64,000 nt of DNA from Paraconiothyrium sp. Pb-2020 (Eukaryota; Ascomycota; Dothideomycetes; Pleosporales; Didymosphaeriaceae), in NCBI GenBank assembly GCA_022419385.1, contig JAJUBI010000005.1, forward strand, positions 1,798,001 to 1,862,000, given 5' to 3'. Below the pieces are notes generated by a model. It saw only the letters and a program-made list of their open reading frames with translations, was not told the DNA's origin and did no database searches. A program made the translations under genes and the position numbers. Of the stretch, positions 10,040 to 21,355 are shown piece by piece; position 1 is the first letter of the stretch; each line of letters begins with the position of its first letter.

Positions 10040-11530
10040 GAAGGTATGCAAGATACCGTGGGGCCAGAAGCGGGGGATATATCGACTGTAGGAGTAGGGT
10101 CGCACTCGCAAGACGGAGAATAATGGATGTGTGGGCTTTAGATTTGGAAGTGGACCGATTTGCGAACCGTTTTCGTGTTTGTATGCCTCGTGGGAAATAC
10201 GAGCGCGGGGATGCGGAACGGCGCGTCATCCGTGTGAGGGGCTGTCTAGGGAGCAGCGCGGGGTTGATGTTAGCAACCACAGGCGGCCAGGTACTTGGAA
10301 CCTGCTTCCGAGGTAGATTTGGAATTACCCCCTGGAACGAGGGCGCAAGGGGAGCATCATGATCATCGATGTGATCTGCGCCGCCTGCGAAAAGCTGCGC
10401 GTTTTTGTGTAGGGCGCATCTATCGATCTAGCCCCTGCCCCTACGATCATTGTGTACCTGCACCATAGCAATTCTTTGAAGCCGACCCGATTCAAAATCC
10501 ATGAAACGTTGAAGATTCATGTTATCGTTCGCGACCAGTACGCATACATCATCGTCTGGTCGTGACTGCATGTTTGGAATACGTTGGGTACGTTCGCGGC
10601 TACCAATGAAGCACCGGCAAGATATACATCTCTCAAGTGTGCCTATCATTCGTTCTCCACCTACACCTTGCGCATGCCTAATTCTCCGAATGAGGCACCG
10701 ACCACGTCTAAACGACGATTCTTTGAACAGCCTCGTCTGCTAGGGAACATATGGTGGTCTACACAGGCCGCATTGAATCACCTCCCATGTGAAGGAAATA
10801 GGCGGCAAGGATGCATTGTCATTGATGGTACTTTCTATCTGATTTCCATGAAAAGATTGTAATATCGGGTGACGCTCATCTAGCCCAAAAGCTATGCTTA
10901 ACACAGCAACACCACCAACAAAGGGGAGCAGCTCGAGGTCACGATCAGTGTCTCAGCTTCGTAAGATTCACCTCGCAAACGTGTTATTGCCGAAGCCGTC
11001 ATGTCAAATCCTCCCTCCGTGCACATAGAAAACCCTACTGTTAACTGTTCTTCACAAGCTTCACTACAGACTAAGTCAGCAGGGCAGATTGAACTTCTAT
11101 AAAGCTCCACGAACTACTAGATGCGACCCCGTAGATAAAATACTCCGATTCGCGGAGGCTGCTGCCATGCAAAGTCAGTCTCAGAACACTCTTGGTATTG
11201 ACCTCGCAAGTTTATAACGGCACTGTATTCGGGAATTAATAGATTCCATTTTGAGTATACGCTCTTGGGAAGTGCAGTTTCACCGTGAATTCGGTCCCTT
11301 AAGTAAGTCAGCTAGTGTCGTTGGGCATATCACAAAACAACGGATATAGCAAAGATAGTTCAAATATCAGCCTAATCTGGGGAGGACGGAGATGTTAGTA
11401 AATGTTGTTCTTGATAGCCCAAACAGGAGAAGAGCTCAAACCACACTGCGTAGGGGTAGCACCAAAGAATAAGAAAGGGGTTTCCAAGAATCCAAGTATG
11501 AGCATTGAGAGGCTGTAGACTTCGCAAAGG
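10040..11530. other. Intergenic, no gene recognised
   Basis: About 1.5 kb with only short frames of non-protein-like composition. It includes the upstream region of the dehydrogenase gene. Confidence 0.5.
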
Positions 11531-11929
11531 TCAGTGTTCAGTGTCTTCCGACTTACGATTACGCACCATCAACTGTGATATTGTTGCACCGTATGAACGA
11601 GGATGTAAATGGATTGAGACTATCACATGTACTGTAATATCCCGAGGTCCTAGCTTGGTAGACCACAAACGCTGTTCATTCTCCACATCCCAGCTAGGAA
11701 GCAGATCTCCCATGTCCTGACTGAGCAACGCAGCCCTTGTACTAGTCGCAAGTTCCCGTCTTCTCGCTTCTTGTATGGCTTCGTTATCGCGCCGTTCACG
11801 ACTCGGTTCTTGCTGCCACCTGCGATCTATCGAATGCCATTTGTCCGTCTCTCCTCGTTCCTTTTTGCGTCTGTGAACAGTAAAGGCTGGCGTAAAAGCT
11901 GCTGCAACCGAGAAACCTCCACTAGCCAT
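11531..11929 (-). CDS. Possible hypothetical protein (start region only; 3' exons uncertain)
   Basis: The frame starting at 11929 (MASGGFSVAAAFTP) is rich in Arg, Glu and Gln over about 90 residues (RRKKERGETDKW, ERRDNEAIQEARRRELA). It also holds a hydrophobic/aromatic patch, GDLLPSWDVENEQRLW. This composition is more protein-like than its surroundings. After about residue 95 the frame loses that character, and plausible splice signals appear (an acceptor near 11571, a GTAAGT donor near 11555). The true 3' end may therefore reach about 11400-11490, where two alternative frames are open. No family recognised. It could also be a chance frame. Confidence 0.3.
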   Translation of the reverse strand: MASGGFSVAAAFTPAFTVHRRKKERGETDKWHSIDRRWQQEPSRERRDNEAIQEARRRELATSTRAALLSQDMGDLLPSWDVENEQRLWSTKLGPRDITVHVIVSIHLHPRSYGATISQLMVRNRKSEDTEH

Positions 11930-12207
11930 GGACGTCTTGACTAAAATTCCACATAGCGGCTACGTCATGTTCATCGCCTCCAGAATGCGTCAGACCTGCC
12001 CAGGTGCCATAGAGAGCATGCTAGATCATCTCTCTACTACTACACATTATTGATATATCCATGCTGAGTAGACTTCACCCCCTACTATTGAAGATTGATA
12101 TTAGTAGCTCCTCTATCCTATTGAAAGAGCTAGGCCCCATTGCGCAATGCAAAATATCACTGTGATTCGCCCTGCAGCCCCATTAATGCATCCCCAACCC
12201 CGAACCC

Positions 12208-12678
12208 TCAGCGCTCCTCGTCCTCCTTCTTCTTTCCAAACCATCTCTTCACCTTCCGCAGGCTGTTCTTCACATCACGAGTCGCCCCCAGCTGCTCGGT
12301 CGCTTTGGAATCCGTCTTCAATTGCTCGCCATCAACGAAGGTCTCGAACGTCTTTGCGCGGTCGCATGCCTTAGTTTTACCATCAATGGGATCAATCGCG
12401 TCCTTTTCCCTCTTGGGACTGGTGGTAGCTATGGTGGGAATGGAGTCCGGTTTTGACTTGTTGCGCAGGATGCTGAACATGCTGGACGGGCGGTTATGTT
12501 GGAGAAATGAACCGAAGGAGGGTTTAGGGCTGGTACTTCGTGAATCTGAGATGCCAGACTCCGATTTACGAGACTCTGAGATGTTGGTGTTGTTACTAGG
12601 CTCGATGGGTGCTGCTGGTTGAGACAGGAGGCGGACTGGAGTGGTGGTCGGTGCGGGTGAGGTGACAGAGTCCTCCAT
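12208..12678 (-). CDS. Small hypothetical protein, Ser/Pro-rich with basic C-terminus, 156 aa
   Basis: A single exon starting MEDSVTSPAPTTTP. The first 90 residues are disordered-looking, with many Ser, Pro, Thr and Asn. A short hydrophobic segment (SMFSILRNKSK) follows, and the C-terminus ends in a Lys/Arg-rich stretch (SLRKVKRWFGKKKEDEER) suited to nucleic-acid or membrane binding or nuclear import. There are no cysteines and no signal peptide. I do not recognise a family. The biased but biologically typical composition, and the absence of a better frame on the other strand, support a real lineage-specific gene. Confidence 0.5.
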   Translation of the reverse strand: MEDSVTSPAPTTTPVRLLSQPAAPIEPSNNTNISESRKSESGISDSRSTSPKPSFGSFLQHNRPSSMFSILRNKSKPDSIPTIATTSPKREKDAIDPIDGKTKACDRAKTFETFVDGEQLKTDSKATEQLGATRDVKNSLRKVKRWFGKKKEDEER

Positions 12679-13344
12679 GGTGGGTATGAAATGCGAGTCG
12701 TGTCGTGCACGTGCGGGATCTGTAGTGAACGTTCTCTAGGATTTGGACGTTCGCGATGTGAAAGTGGAAGTCAAGGCTCATGATGATGAGGTAAAGTGAC
12801 TAGGCTTGTACTGTATCGCAGCTGCTGAACGCGACCCTTGGTCAAGTAGGTGAAAGCCGCGCATGTGTGGTAGAAGGGCGGTGAGGCGCAGTTGCTGTGA
12901 ATTGTAGTGCTCTGACGTAGCCTTGAAAGTAACGAAGGGGAGTACATCGGTCATCGTGGTCTTGAGGAGGAACAGCCGCGAGCGGCTGGTGTTGTCTTGC
13001 CGCAAGGCGTGCGCTAGTGCCACGTAGGGCAAGTACAGCCTCGTGCTACTATGGTTCCATTCCAGAATTTGTTAGTTGTTCGAAGGTTGAATTTACATAA
13101 TACTGAAAAAGTAGTGGGTTTGCTTTCGTTGTGGATGTTGTGATTTAGTGTCGTCTCAGCCTCGCTAGTGAGGTTGCTATATGGGGATCGTATGTGTGGA
13201 CGAGGAAACGAACGATGCCAACCGAACAGATGGTTGGGAAAACCTTGATATTATGCACAGTGCTGGATGTTTCGCAGTAGAGAAAGAATGTTTTCATACC
13301 GAAAGGAGCGACTAAACAATTCTATCCCCGCATCCGCCGCTCAA
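12679..13344. other. Intergenic, no gene recognised
   Basis: Upstream of the small hypothetical gene and downstream of the SDR gene. An 84-codon minus-strand frame at 12778-13032 has no family features and is not called. Confidence 0.5.
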
Positions 13345-14370
13345 CTATTCGTCCTTGACTCCGACCAGCTCACAGCTCACCTGCCACAACTTCTTTTCAC
13401 TGCCCTCATCATAAACTGCTTTCGAATACCCAGACAGCCCGGGTTTCGCGCCCTCCTCCGCCTTCCCTGCAACATGACAGTCCTCGAGAAACACACCTCC
13501 CTTTCCTTCTAAGTCCTTCCCGACCGCAGCCCAAACCGATGTTGCAGCACCCTGCCCCGCCGATTTCAACGCTCGCATGAAGCCCTCATCAGAGAACATA
13601 CCGTCGAGCACCTCTTGCGATAGAAACTGACCCAACCCTGTGGCAATGACGCCGGGCATCACCGAGAATGCGTGGAGATGTTGTGCGCCGTAGCGCCGTT
13701 CAAGCTCCGTCGCCATCTGGATGTTGGCGAGCTTGGATTGGCCGTATGCTAGAGTAGGGTCGTACATGCCCTCGAGGTTGAGGTTTTCGAAGAAGATGCG
13801 GGACGTGTATTGGTGGCCTGAGGAGGCGACGTTGACAACACGGCTTGGGAACTGAGGAGTAGCAGAGGCGAGAAGCGTGCGTTTCAGCAGCTGGAATAAC
13901 AGAAAGTGCGCGAGGTGGTTGACACCGAATTGGGTCTCGAATCCATTCTCTGTCCGGCCCTCCGGTGTCATCATCACGCCGGCGTTGTTGACCAGGACAT
14001 GGAGGGTGGAGCTCTTGGAGAGGAAGTCGGCGGCGCCGGCACGCACGCTGGAGAGGGAGTTGTTGTCGAGCTGGATGAGGTCGAGCTTGCCGGGCTCTAG
14101 GTCGTTCCTGAGGGCTTCGCGGGCCTTTTCGAGATTGCGGACTGCTCCGAAGACGTGCACGCCGGCTGTTTTGAGGGCACGTGCAGTTTCGATACCAATG
14201 CCGGAAGAGACGCCGGTGACGAGAGCTACTTTGCCATGGAGCTTGTCAATAAGATCCTGGTCCCTGAGGATCTGGAGGGCTGTGGGACGAGCATCGCCGG
14301 GGCCTTTGAAGTTCTTATGGGCTTCGGCATAAGGGGAGATCATGTCGAAGACGTCTTGCTTGGATGCCAT
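13345..14370 (-). CDS. Short-chain dehydrogenase/reductase, WWOX/retinol-dehydrogenase-like, 341 aa
   Basis: A single-exon classical SDR. After an N-terminal 40-residue extension the cofactor motif TGVSSGIG appears, followed by NNAG, a Ser strand (VVNVASSGH) and the catalytic YGQSK pair. An Arg after the second strand (GAVRN) favours NADP(H). The C-terminal part (FSVMPGVIATGLGQFLS) matches the substrate-binding loop of fungal retinol-dehydrogenase/WWOX-like SDRs, which reduce or oxidise diverse alcohols and ketones. The physiological substrate cannot be read from sequence. There is no signal peptide or membrane helix, so it is probably cytosolic. Confidence 0.92.
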   Translation of the reverse strand: MASKQDVFDMISPYAEAHKNFKGPGDARPTALQILRDQDLIDKLHGKVALVTGVSSGIGIETARALKTAGVHVFGAVRNLEKAREALRNDLEPGKLDLIQLDNNSLSSVRAGAADFLSKSSTLHVLVNNAGVMMTPEGRTENGFETQFGVNHLAHFLLFQLLKRTLLASATPQFPSRVVNVASSGHQYTSRIFFENLNLEGMYDPTLAYGQSKLANIQMATELERRYGAQHLHAFSVMPGVIATGLGQFLSQEVLDGMFSDEGFMRALKSAGQGAATSVWAAVGKDLEGKGGVFLEDCHVAGKAEEGAKPGLSGYSKAVYDEGSEKKLWQVSCELVGVKDE

Positions 14371-15118
14371 TCCGTCGATGGAGCGTTGTGGGAGTAGACG
14401 CAGATTGGTAAGTGCAATATCAGGTAATTCTTATAATGTTGCAGATGTGGATGTATCGAGATTGATTGTAAGCTGTTATGATGGTGTTGAAGTGGGCGCG
14501 ATGCAGCATCTTTTATTTGCCATGATAGCTGATTGTCAACATTGTCCTTCGCTACATCTTTTGGTCCGCCTCAAGGAAGGTGAATACTGATCCAACCGAT
14601 AGCCCACGGAGGAACAGACGGGATTGTGTTTCATCTCACGTCACTCATGGGAGACTTGGTCGGCTCGGTAGCAAGAATGCCAGCATACAGGAGGTGGTTA
14701 GTATTGCGAAGAGATATCGCGGTCGAACTCACTGTCGGGATGGGCTTAGTGCTAAATCTGATGCATGATGTGTGGCGGTTTGAGCCAATCGGATGGGTGG
14801 ATCACAGCTGGGGTCGGAAGTTGACTTTTTCCGATTAGTGATCATGAGGGCTATATGTACAAATGATTCCCCGAACCCGTGCACAGATGAGTTCCAAGGC
14901 TGAAGGCGCATTCGGATAGAACTGAACAATGATTGATTGATCCACACACACGACCAAACTCAACGAAATAGAATATCTCAAAGCGGAACAATCCAAGACC
15001 TCGTCGATTAAAGGTTGTATATCTCCCAATGCTGGTACCTACCCAAGGCCTTATAGCTCTTGCTAAGCCTGTCTAAACGGAGCGGTGCTCCTGGTATCAT
15101 AGAAACATGTATGTGCGG
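14371..15118. other. Intergenic, upstream of SDR gene
   Basis: About 750 bases, with the SDR promoter on the left and the 3' end of the coiled-coil gene on the right. No element was recognised. Confidence 0.5.
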
Positions 15119-15754
15119 TTATGCCTTCGCTCCGTCATCGGTGCGGGCGGTCGGCGGTCGGTCTACAAAGACGTATTCAGCGCTGTTGTCAGAATGAGTT
15201 GGTTCTGACAACGCACCTGGCATGTTCTGTCTGTGCTGTGGAGCCATGTTCTCCTTGTTCTGGCGCACTGGCAGAGGGCTCCCACCATTCTCCAGGCGGG
15301 CCTTGTCCTGGGCAGAGAACGCGTCCTCGGTGGGCGTGCGGCGCTGGCTGTCCTTCCGACGCGGCGGAGAGTTGCGGGCCTGGTTGAGGCGCTCTTCCGT
15401 CTCGCGGAGCTTGGCTTCGAGCGCTTCGAGCTCCTGTGCGCGCGTGGTGACGGCTTGCTTCCTGGAGGAGTAGTGGTCAGCGAGAGCCATGCGCAGATGC
15501 AGCACGGGAGACGCACTTCTGGTGCACGTTCTTATCGAGCAGGTCAATGCCGCCGTCAAGCCGGAAGAGGTCGTCGAGCTCGGACATGAAATTGCGGGCG
15601 ACGGTCCTGAGGGCTTCCTGTCAGTTCGGCTGGGAGCTTGCGGTAGCTTGTTGCTAGCTAGCACTGGGAGCTCTTACGACTGGGGACGGTTGTTTGGCTT
15701 CCATCCGGCGTCGGGGTCGGCGACGTGGGTTTGTGGGGAGTGCGTCGACGACAT
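15119..15754 (-). CDS. Small coiled-coil protein of unknown function, 169 aa
   Basis: Three exons: 15754-15678, 15606-15517 and 15461-15119, with introns of 71 and 55 nt (both with CTGAC branch sites). The protein begins MSSTHSPQTHVADPDAG, then has a compact segment ARNFMSELDDLFRLDGG. A heptad-like coiled coil follows (TTRAQELEALEAKLRETEER), then a disordered basic/polar tail ending EYVFVDRPPTARTDDGAKA. The first acceptor (CTCAG before 15606) was chosen because it alone joins the start exon to the SELDDLF frame. I do not recognise the family; a subunit of a larger assembly is plausible from the coiled coil. Confidence 0.75.
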
Positions 15755-16507
15755 GGTGAGCCGCGTGCGATGTGGTGGTAATGCGCGTGCAAGTGCAGGA
15801 CGACGGGAAGCTGAAAGCGCTGAGCGAGGCGGGTGCGAACGACTGTTATGCGGCGCAGGTCGACGCAAGCAGCAGATGATTAAGGGTGTTTCAAGCTGCA
15901 GCTCTGGCGGGTGGGCAGGCGGGGAGCAAGCATGATATGGGGTCCTTTGATGAGGTTGGGCTTGGGGGTAGTAATATTAGAAAAGGAGGCCGCAGCTCTC
16001 TCCATTCCTGTTGGGTGCAAGCAAGAGTCGATCCGCATAGTGGAGAGGCACCCAAACATTCGCTGCACATGCCCGGCAACACGTCGCGTGTGCGCACCGC
16101 GAGATCAAGATCAGGCGTCTCCCAGCACGACTGTCGTCTCTGCGCGCGTGAGGATCATCACAGGTACTGTCGCTGAAGCGCGCTGCCGTCGCCCTGGTCC
16201 TGGCTGCTCCCGCGCCCGCGTCGTCTAGGTGAGTGCTAGCTGCACGTGCCTGATTCGCTGCCTCTGCGCTCCTCCGAGCGGCGCCTCGCAGAAACAGAAC
16301 AGACGCACCACGATCCCAGGCACGATTTTTCCATCAGACCGCGCGGCCTCCATCGCCCACAGCCGCACCCCGACCCCGCGCCATCGATGCGACATCCGTG
16401 AATGCACACACGCCCCAGACAGACACGCGCTCGCCGTCGCCGTGGCTCCACTCCCGCCGTCTTCTCGTCGTCCGCGCGCACCAGACCTGGCCCAGTGGTA
16501 CCGGGGG
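15755..16507. other. Divergent intergenic region (coiled-coil gene / bromodomain gene)
   Basis: About 750 bases between divergent genes, presumably holding both promoters. The frame of the bromodomain gene is open upstream to 16229, but that part reads as non-conserved Cys/Arg/Pro-rich sequence and is treated as leader. Confidence 0.5.
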
Positions 16508-19036
16508 ATGACTACTAGCTTGACCGCCTACACCCACCTCGAGTCGCTACTTCTGTTCCAGTCGCTCCATGCGTATGGTCTAGGCCCTCAGGTCTTCAGC
16601 AGAATCTCCGAGCTGCTGAAGGCCAATCCGCACATCACATCAGACAAGCGCTTCCAGAGCGGCCGCTTAAGTCCAGACGCCTTGCGGAACTTTTACCTGC
16701 ACATACTGAAAGAGGAGATCAGGAATGAGCGGGACCAAGCAGATGCCGATACGACAAATGGGGAAATCAAGAATTCGCGCAAGCGGAAGGCACCCAGTCC
16801 AAGCCTGCCGACGGTTCAAGAGTCGCTGCAGCACCAGCACCTCATTCCGAAACTGGTGAACAAGCTATATGCCCACTATCGCGCAGCCATTACCGAGCAG
16901 ATCAGGCTGGACGAGGACCGTTACGAGAGACTGCAACGCGAACTGCAAGGCATTGAGCGCGGCGAATGGGACAACCAGATAAAAGAGAGAGCAAATGTGA
17001 AGTCGGCTTCGCGCAGTCCCAGTCTTGCAAAGCAGTCACCACTGCTGCCCCAGCAGTCGTTCCCCACCCAACCGAATGCCAACTCCCAGGACCTCGATTT
17101 CACTCGTGCGAATGGTCCGCCTACGCTCGCGCCAGTACCAGGAGCATCTTTCCATCCCAATCTTGCACCCGCATCCCAACAGAATGGACAAGTCTCCCCA
17201 AAGGCTGGTCTGGCCCCGTCACCGCGAAAGAAACAAACGTCTATGGACAAGAGAGGGAAACAATTGACGCCGCAGCCACCTGGTAATTCGCAACCTCCCC
17301 ACGCAACAGGTCCTCATCCTACCCAACAGGGCCAGCCGCCGCACCTGCACAGCCACCCTGGGACCCCAGGATCCCAGAGTGTACCGACCTCCGGAGGTCA
17401 ACATGGTCCCTTTCAAGGTTTCCCGCAACATTTGCAAAGCGGGCATGCTTCCGGACCTCAGTATCAACAACCCATACAGGCATATGTGGCCAATGGTGTA
17501 CCTCAACTCGCACCAAGCCCCGGACCTCAGCAACCGCAGCACTCCCCAACCCACCAACATTTCATAGGGTCAAATTCACAGTCGCCCAGTGTGCAAACGC
17601 CACTCCAGCAAAGAAGCCACATATCAATTGCTGGACAGCCTCCATACCTACCTCAGCATCCACAGCCAGGTCAAGCTCCACCGCAAGGCGGCTTCATGCT
17701 TCCCCCTTTCCAAGTAGCGCCACAAGATCCGTCTCGATCACAACAGCACGCCACTCACATGCCTCAGCAACATCAGGTTTCGACTCCCGTGAGCGGGCGA
17801 CAGTCGACCAAGGTCACGCCCCACACTGGAAGGTCAGGTTTTCCTCCGATGCAACCTTTGCATAACCAGACAAGCAATACTGGGACTCCATGGAGTATGA
17901 GGGACATAGTGAGTGCGCTGTCGACGCCAAGAACACCAAAGACCTCGTGGAAGCCCGCGGCGAGAAGTCTGGGGACGACACCGGTGTCACGTCCGGATGT
18001 GAGTCCCATCGACGACTTCGGGCCGAGCCGAGATCAACAGCGGACCCCGCCGAAAGCAAAACCTACGCGCAAGTCCAGGGCAAAGGGCAAAGGGAAACTA
18101 AGAGAGCAAGAACCAGAGCCCGACTCGCACGTAGAGTCTGATCATGCGATTGAGGAGTCTGTTACGGAGATGGAAACCAGACAAGGACGGTCACGAAGGA
18201 AAGCTCCTATCAAGAAGGGAAGACCGGGCAGTATCGCTTCATCTCAGGCAGGCACATCTGTCAGGGGACGCAGCAGAAGCCACTCCATACTTTCTCACAC
18301 GGAGACTATCGCGGCGGATACCGAATCGCAAGCTGGAAGTCGCATCAAATCGGAAGACAATGTCGATGATGAGCTCGCTGCCACTCCTTCGCAAATGTCG
18401 ACGCGTGGACGCAGCGCCGCTAAACCGAGCAACAAGCGCAAGCGAAATCTGCGAGAACTGACGCCGGACGAGAGTGAAGATGGATCTGGAACGCCTGGTT
18501 TACCCAAAACCGTGGTTGCGACGCGCCATTTCTCCCGCATGTGTGCGCCGTTGATGAATGACATCGGTTCGCACAAGCACGCGTCGATATTTACCACGGC
18601 GGTAAAGGCAAAGGACGCAGAGGGATACTACGACATCATCAAACGACCTACTGATATCAAAACGATCCAGAAGGCCATCGCAGCGGGGGCCAAGCAGGTT
18701 GCAGCGGCGGCGTCGGGGGAGACACCGTCGGGTAGTCCGGGTGGCGCGGGCGGAATCGTCGAGCTTCCTCTCACGGCGGACAACATGCCGCCCAAGGCGA
18801 TCGTAAACTCAGCTCAGCTGGAGAAGGAGTTGATGCGGATGTTTGTGAACGCGGTCATGTTCAATCCTGGTGAGGAGGGCGTTGTGGAGGATGCGCGAGA
18901 GATGTTCGAGTCGGTGCAACGCAGTGTATCTAGCTGGCGTAGTGTAGAACCCTCGAGCGGCAGGATGGAGGTGGAGGAGACGCCGTCAGTCGCGGATGAC
19001 GATATGCCGGTGGCGGCCAAAAGGAGGAAACTCTGA
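16508..19036 (+). CDS. bdc1: Bromodomain protein, Bdc1/BRD8-like NuA4 subunit, 842 aa
   Basis: A single exon from MTTSLTAYTHLESLLLFQSL. The first 110 residues (HAYGLGPQVFSRISELL, LRNFYLHILKEEI) match the conserved N-terminus of fungal NuA4 bromodomain proteins. About 500 residues of Gln/Pro/Ser-rich and then basic low-complexity sequence follow (many HxPQ repeats at 230-480, KRKR-type nuclear signals around 510-650). The C-terminal 130 residues hold a bromodomain (about 670-800): the start FSRMCAPLMNDI, the ZA-loop YYDIIKRPTDIKTI, and FVNAVMFNPGE with the acetyl-lysine-binding Asn. A Gly/Ala-rich insert sits between helices. The role would be acetyl-histone reading in the NuA4 acetyltransferase complex. 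Confidence 0.85.
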   Translation: MTTSLTAYTHLESLLLFQSLHAYGLGPQVFSRISELLKANPHITSDKRFQSGRLSPDALRNFYLHILKEEIRNERDQADADTTNGEIKNSRKRKAPSPSLPTVQESLQHQHLIPKLVNKLYAHYRAAITEQIRLDEDRYERLQRELQGIERGEWDNQIKERANVKSASRSPSLAKQSPLLPQQSFPTQPNANSQDLDFTRANGPPTLAPVPGASFHPNLAPASQQNGQVSPKAGLAPSPRKKQTSMDKRGKQLTPQPPGNSQPPHATGPHPTQQGQPPHLHSHPGTPGSQSVPTSGGQHGPFQGFPQHLQSGHASGPQYQQPIQAYVANGVPQLAPSPGPQQPQHSPTHQHFIGSNSQSPSVQTPLQQRSHISIAGQPPYLPQHPQPGQAPPQGGFMLPPFQVAPQDPSRSQQHATHMPQQHQVSTPVSGRQSTKVTPHTGRSGFPPMQPLHNQTSNTGTPWSMRDIVSALSTPRTPKTSWKPAARSLGTTPVSRPDVSPIDDFGPSRDQQRTPPKAKPTRKSRAKGKGKLREQEPEPDSHVESDHAIEESVTEMETRQGRSRRKAPIKKGRPGSIASSQAGTSVRGRSRSHSILSHTETIAADTESQAGSRIKSEDNVDDELAATPSQMSTRGRSAAKPSNKRKRNLRELTPDESEDGSGTPGLPKTVVATRHFSRMCAPLMNDIGSHKHASIFTTAVKAKDAEGYYDIIKRPTDIKTIQKAIAAGAKQVAAAASGETPSGSPGGAGGIVELPLTADNMPPKAIVNSAQLEKELMRMFVNAVMFNPGEEGVVEDAREMFESVQRSVSSWRSVEPSSGRMEVEETPSVADDDMPVAAKRRKL

Positions 19037-20467
19037 TGATGCAGCGGATTGGTGAGACGAGGTTGCATTTTTGGTCTTTTGACTGGCTGAGGTCAAGTGA
19101 TGCCGGTCGCTTTCAATGCATTTGATACCACTACTGCACTTCGCATGCCCTACCTTCTGCATATGGTCTTGTGCGTTTGAAAGGTCTTCGCAGGCTTCCA
19201 TGTTGTACTCGACTCAACACAGCGTGTAGGGCGTCTGCAAAGGTCGCACCTCGTCGCTGGGATGTTCGGCGTTGCAGCTGCCCCAAAGTGAGCTGACTAT
19301 CACCCCATACCGCCGAGGTTGCGACCAGCAAACGAACACACTCAACAGCCATCCGGAGAAGCAACTCGCAACAACGCGCACCCGACATAGCTGGCATTAC
19401 TGCAGCCCTGCACTTCTTTCCTGGCCTCTCGTATACACGGTATGTAACCCTCGCCGGGGGTCTCGGGCGACCGCGTTCCTTCCGAACAGTCCAAAGCGAT
19501 GGACGCAAGACAGCGTCGACGCGCACGACGGCAAATAACAGCGAGACGAGGAGACAAGATGCGCGATTTGGACCTGGCGTCGGGACGTTCTAGGAGGCGT
19601 CTACTCAGTCTACCCACCTAGGAAGTGTGGAAAGCACGTGCGGGAGGATGTTCCGGTTCGTCAGCTTGGCTGCAGCACGTTCAGTAACCGAGTCCTCTCT
19701 GTGGCGCACGTTGCTGCCACCCCCGGCCATGAATGTCCGTCATTGTTCTTGATTGTCCACCACCATTGTCTTGCCCAGGCGAGCACGCCCTGATTGGGTC
19801 GGCGGCTGCTTCGACACAGGTACTCTTCAGGAAAGGAACTCCATGTCTTCGTACGAGCTCAACCGTCAGTCAGGGTACGGTCACGATGACATAGCGCTCC
19901 GTCGACTCGTACTCCAAGTCCAGGATGCACCAGCTACTTCTGCTGTTCTGCATGGCCGTTGGCCCCACGCACCAATTGCGTGTTCTCGGCCATGCATGCC
20001 CTGCCCGCGCCAGCAACAACCTCAGCGCCGCTCTACCCCACTCTTCCGAACGCCTCTGCGAAGTGAGCTGTTCATCGTGCCATCGCAAACCTGCGGAACC
20101 ATGAGTAAAGCACCGGTGCCGCGGCATCTGTTCGGACAAGGATATTGAGCTATGGGCTATGAGTATAATTGAACGTGGGCGGCTTGGTGAATCACCCTAC
20201 CATCCGCGTCCCCACCCAGAAGTTTCCACGCATCCCAGATCTCAGATCGCCGCCGTCCTCCAAGGAACTTTCAAGTATATATACCCCAATTACTCCGACC
20301 ATCAACTTTACACTTCCTAAACTCGACGAGACACGGGGCATCAGACGCACTGAAAGGCCCGCACCCCCCAGCCCGAGCTCACCTATCAGCTCCTGCTGTG
20401 GCTGAAGACTGTATAACCGCACTTCCCATCGAGCACCGAGAACAACACCAACGAACCGCCACGGATC
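19037..20467. other. Long 5' region of the bHLH gene
   Basis: About 1.4 kb with no convincing coding frame. The last 200 bases hold a TATA box and CT-rich leader sequence. The minus-strand frames at 19131-19617 have shadow-like composition. Confidence 0.5.
20276..20283 (+). promoter_or_regulatory. TATA box upstream of bHLH gene
   Basis: TATATATA lies about 185 bases before the ATG at 20468 and is followed by C/T-rich leader sequence, the usual arrangement of a fungal core promoter. Confidence 0.45.
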
Positions 20468-21355
20468 ATGGATTACATCGACTATTCCTCCTTCCCGCTA
20501 GTAGCGAGCACCGACTGTTCGCCTACAATCGAGGCCTTTTCCCATCGGACGACCTTCGACAACACATTCAACGCATGCCCATTCACTGCGTCTGATGCAT
20601 CCCTCGATACTTTTGACACATATGCCGGCATACCCTTATCCTCGGACGATGCAACCAAGAGCCTCGACGCCACCTCATCCGTAACACCAGCAGAAGCAAC
20701 GCAATTCAAGTCAGCCTTGGATCCGCCATTGGGACGGCCTCCATTTGGCCAACTCGACTTCTTTACTTCTGGGTTTTCCTTCGATACGACTCCAGTAAGC
20801 AGCACCGCCGCATTCGACCTCAGTCTCTCGCCCTTGTCCGACGACTCGCAGACCATTTCCGTCTGCGGTGATGGCCCTCAGGATGCCTCCTTGATCGCAT
20901 CTCCATCCCTATCACCGCAACCCTCTCTCAAGCGCGAATCCACCGACTCCTCGCTCAAATTCGAGGACTGTCCAGATCCGTCGAATCCTCCCAAGCGGAA
21001 GCGCGGCCGTCCGCGTCTTGATCGCTCCATCTCATCACGATCTTCCTCTTCTGCCAAGACGCAGCGCGGTCAGCGCCTGCCGCACAATCAGGTCGAGCGC
21101 AAGTACCGGGAAGGTCTCAATGCATCTCTCGAACGCTTGCGCAAGACTGTTCCTACGCTGCGTCAGGAAGACGATTTGGGAGGTCTATTGGGTCATCCTA
21201 AGCCCAGTAAGGCGATGATCCTAGAAGGCGCGATCGAGTATATCAAGGAGATCGAAAAGGAGCGCGACATGTATCGGAGCGAAATTGAGCGAATACGCAG
21301 GATAAGCCAGGGTTGGGATCCGACCGGTAGTACAGGGTTTTTGTCCGATTCGTGA
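20468..21355 (+). CDS. bHLH transcription factor with SREBP-type tyrosine, 295 aa
   Basis: A single exon, ATG at 20468. The N-terminal 150 residues are acidic and Ser/Thr/Phe-rich, like an activation domain. An AT-hook-like patch PKRKRGRPRLDR at about 178-189 and a Ser run precede the bHLH. The basic region is at about 200-215, with the E-box contacts His206, Glu210 and Arg214. Tyr213 occupies the position at which SREBPs carry Tyr, allowing binding to sterol-response as well as E-box sites. Helix 1, a loop with Gly/His/Pro insert, and helix 2 (SKAMILEGAIEYIKEIEKER) follow. No membrane segments are present, so it is not a membrane-tethered SREBP but a soluble factor of the same DNA-binding class. 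Confidence 0.92.
   Translation: MDYIDYSSFPLVASTDCSPTIEAFSHRTTFDNTFNACPFTASDASLDTFDTYAGIPLSSDDATKSLDATSSVTPAEATQFKSALDPPLGRPPFGQLDFFTSGFSFDTTPVSSTAAFDLSLSPLSDDSQTISVCGDGPQDASLIASPSLSPQPSLKRESTDSSLKFEDCPDPSNPPKRKRGRPRLDRSISSRSSSSAKTQRGQRLPHNQVERKYREGLNASLERLRKTVPTLRQEDDLGGLLGHPKPSKAMILEGAIEYIKEIEKERDMYRSEIERIRRISQGWDPTGSTGFLSDS

Noticed and set aside
16229..16507. 93-residue N-terminal extension of the bromodomain frame
   Set aside because: The composition is Arg/Pro/Cys-rich and unlike the conserved domain that begins at MTTSLTAYTHLES; it is treated as leader.
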